From NCBI GenBank assembly GCA_019413925.1, contig DXMY01000028.1, positions 16,695 through 80,694 of the forward strand: a stretch of 64,000 nucleotides of DNA, written 5' to 3'. Positions 62,762 through 64,000 of this stretch are shown here, piece after piece (the first letter of the stretch is position 1; the number at the start of each line of letters is the position of its first letter). Under the pieces are notes generated by a model. That model was not told the DNA's origin. It was given only the letters and a program-made list of their open reading frames with translations, and did not search any database. The position numbers were made by a program, and so were the translations under genes. This DNA is from Collinsella sp. (lineage in GTDB: Bacteria; Actinomycetota; Coriobacteriia; Coriobacteriales; Coriobacteriaceae).

Positions 62762-63961
62762 ATGGCTTCATCCCCGAGCTACATACCGTACCTATGCGTG
62801 GCAGCGGCGGCCTTTATCACGACCTTCCTCGCGGTGCCCCTGGTCAAGCGCTTGGCAATTAAACTCGATGCCGTCGACTATCCTTCTAAGCGCCGCATCA
62901 ACACCAAGCCCATCCCGCGTTTGGGCGGAACGGCGGTGTTTTTTGGCCTGGTCGTTGCCTGCATTGTGCAAATCCTAGGCACCTGGCACCTAGGCTGGCC
63001 ACCTGTCCTGGTGCCGCACCCGCGCCTTCACATTAGCTATCCCATGCTGGCGCTCTCCTTTACCGTCATCTTTGCGACCGGCGCTATCGACGACGTCTAT
63101 CAGCTCAAGCCCAAACAAAAACTGGCTGGTCAGGTACTCGCCGCGCTCATCGCCTGTATCGGCGGCTTGCGGATCGGCGTCATCGTCAACCCGTTTGCCC
63201 CCGGCGAAATCATGCTCGGATGGCTCGCCTACCCCATCACCGTGATCTATCTGGTGGCATTCACCAACATCATTAACCTCATCGACGGCCTCGACGGCTT
63301 GGCCACGGGCATCTGCGGCATCGCGTCGTTCACCATGTTTTCGATGGCCGTTCTCTCGGGCCGCATCGACGCCGCCGCGCTCTCCATTGCGCTCTTTGGC
63401 TCCTGTCTTGCCTTTTTGCACTACAACTTCAACCCCGCAAGCATCTTCTTGGGCGACTCGGGATCGCTGCTTCTGGGCTTTGCGCTGGGCTCCATCTCGC
63501 TGCTCAACGTGAGCCGCACCGCCGCGCTCACCTCGCTCATCATCCCGCTCATCGTGGCCGGCGTGCCCATCATCGATACGTTTAGCGCCATCGTGCGCCG
63601 CAAGCGCGCCTACATTAGCATTGGGCAGGCCGACAAGGGCCACATCCACCACCGCCTCATTCAAGAGGGTTACAACCAAAAGCAGGCCGTACTACTCATC
63701 TATGCCTGGTGCATCATGCTTTCGGCCGGCGCCGCCGCGATTAACCAGGTCGAAGTGCCCATGCGTGTGCTCATCTTTACCGTGCTCGCCATTGGCTCGG
63801 CGGCCTTTGCCAAGCATCTACATCTGTTTGAGCCCGTGCTGCGCCACCATTACAACAAGCGCACGCACGAGGACGAGCTCGTCACCCCCGACGACCCCGC
63901 CTTTCAGCAGGAAAAGCAGGCGGCAGAAGAACGCAAGGAGGAGCGCCACCACAGGCGCTAG
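62762..63961 (+). CDS. WecA/TagO-type undecaprenyl-phosphate sugar-1-phosphate transferase
   Basis: About 400 residues from an ATG at 62762 with no strong site. It has about ten membrane helices. Conserved MraY/WecA motifs: DDVYQLKPKQKLAGQ, NIINLIDGLDGLATG, GDSGSLLLGFALG and the HIHHRLIQEG histidine cluster. It starts lipid-linked glycan synthesis, probably wall teichoic acid or capsule. It could supply the lipid carrier step for the surface-glycan clusters on the left. The short hydrophilic tail (EERKEERHHRR) is cytoplasmic. Confidence 0.88.
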   Translation: MASSPSYIPYLCVAAAAFITTFLAVPLVKRLAIKLDAVDYPSKRRINTKPIPRLGGTAVFFGLVVACIVQILGTWHLGWPPVLVPHPRLHISYPMLALSFTVIFATGAIDDVYQLKPKQKLAGQVLAALIACIGGLRIGVIVNPFAPGEIMLGWLAYPITVIYLVAFTNIINLIDGLDGLATGICGIASFTMFSMAVLSGRIDAAALSIALFGSCLAFLHYNFNPASIFLGDSGSLLLGFALGSISLLNVSRTAALTSLIIPLIVAGVPIIDTFSAIVRRKRAYISIGQADKGHIHHRLIQEGYNQKQAVLLIYAWCIMLSAGAAAINQVEVPMRVLIFTVLAIGSAAFAKHLHLFEPVLRHHYNKRTHEDELVTPDDPAFQQEKQAAEERKEERHHRR

Positions 63962-64000
63962 GGTAAGCTGCCGAGGATGCGTCCAGACGCCGCCGGCCAA

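Overview
The window looks like a chromosomal segment from a gut actinobacterium of the Coriobacteriia, most likely Collinsella or a close relative. This is judged from gene content, not from a database search. The clues are a moderately high-GC core with actinobacterial codon use, a sufCBDSU operon behind an Rrf2 regulator, a NifU-like/GGGtGRT gene pair, a Rho factor with a very long disordered N-terminus, a CarD regulator, and several cell-wall proteins built from roughly 20-residue aromatic wall-binding repeats. The left 18 kb is AT-richer and accessory in character; the right 35 kb is mostly housekeeping.

Region 1 (1-16286) is a coherent surface-decoration island. On the minus strand lie the first codons of a LicD-like gene at the left edge, a Wzx-type flippase and a GT2 glycosyltransferase. 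Next come two choline-binding-type wall proteins: a frameshifted L,D-transpeptidase and an NlpC/P60 enzyme. Divergent from them is a fused winged-helix/LicC/LicA protein followed by the choline permease LicB. A bidirectional terminator then separates three more repeat proteins: a GH25 plus C39-like enzyme, an NlpC-like enzyme, and a protein with a Cys/His tail. Together they suggest choline uptake (LicB), activation to CDP-choline (LicA and LicC), transfer to a surface glycan (LicD), and docking of autolysins on that choline. A perfect 9-bp palindrome sits at the lic promoter, where the fused winged helix could act.

Region 2 (16530-28043) starts with a two-gene module (DUF4869 plus a P-loop/TOPRIM-like protein). 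A five-gene minus-strand run of GT2 glycosyltransferases follows, then a divergent GT2 gene and an AAA-ATPase-like gene. Region 3 (28172-36122) holds an LPxTG-like anchored protein and the Rrf2-suf Fe-S assembly operon with four matching operator half-sites.

Region 4 (36123-64000) is mostly core: a RAYT transposase, the NifU-like/GGGtGRT pair, a NadB-like flavoprotein, tRNA-Lys x2 and tRNA-His, an aminotransferase, a ROK sugar kinase, VanZ, rho, argS, carD, a second RAYT with its REP-like repeats, an HD protein, proA, a peptidase, proB, pncB, tRNA-Ala, a radical SAM protein, a candidate structured RNA and a WecA/TagO-type transferase. Small intergenic palindromes, several placed exactly on stop codons, are common here.
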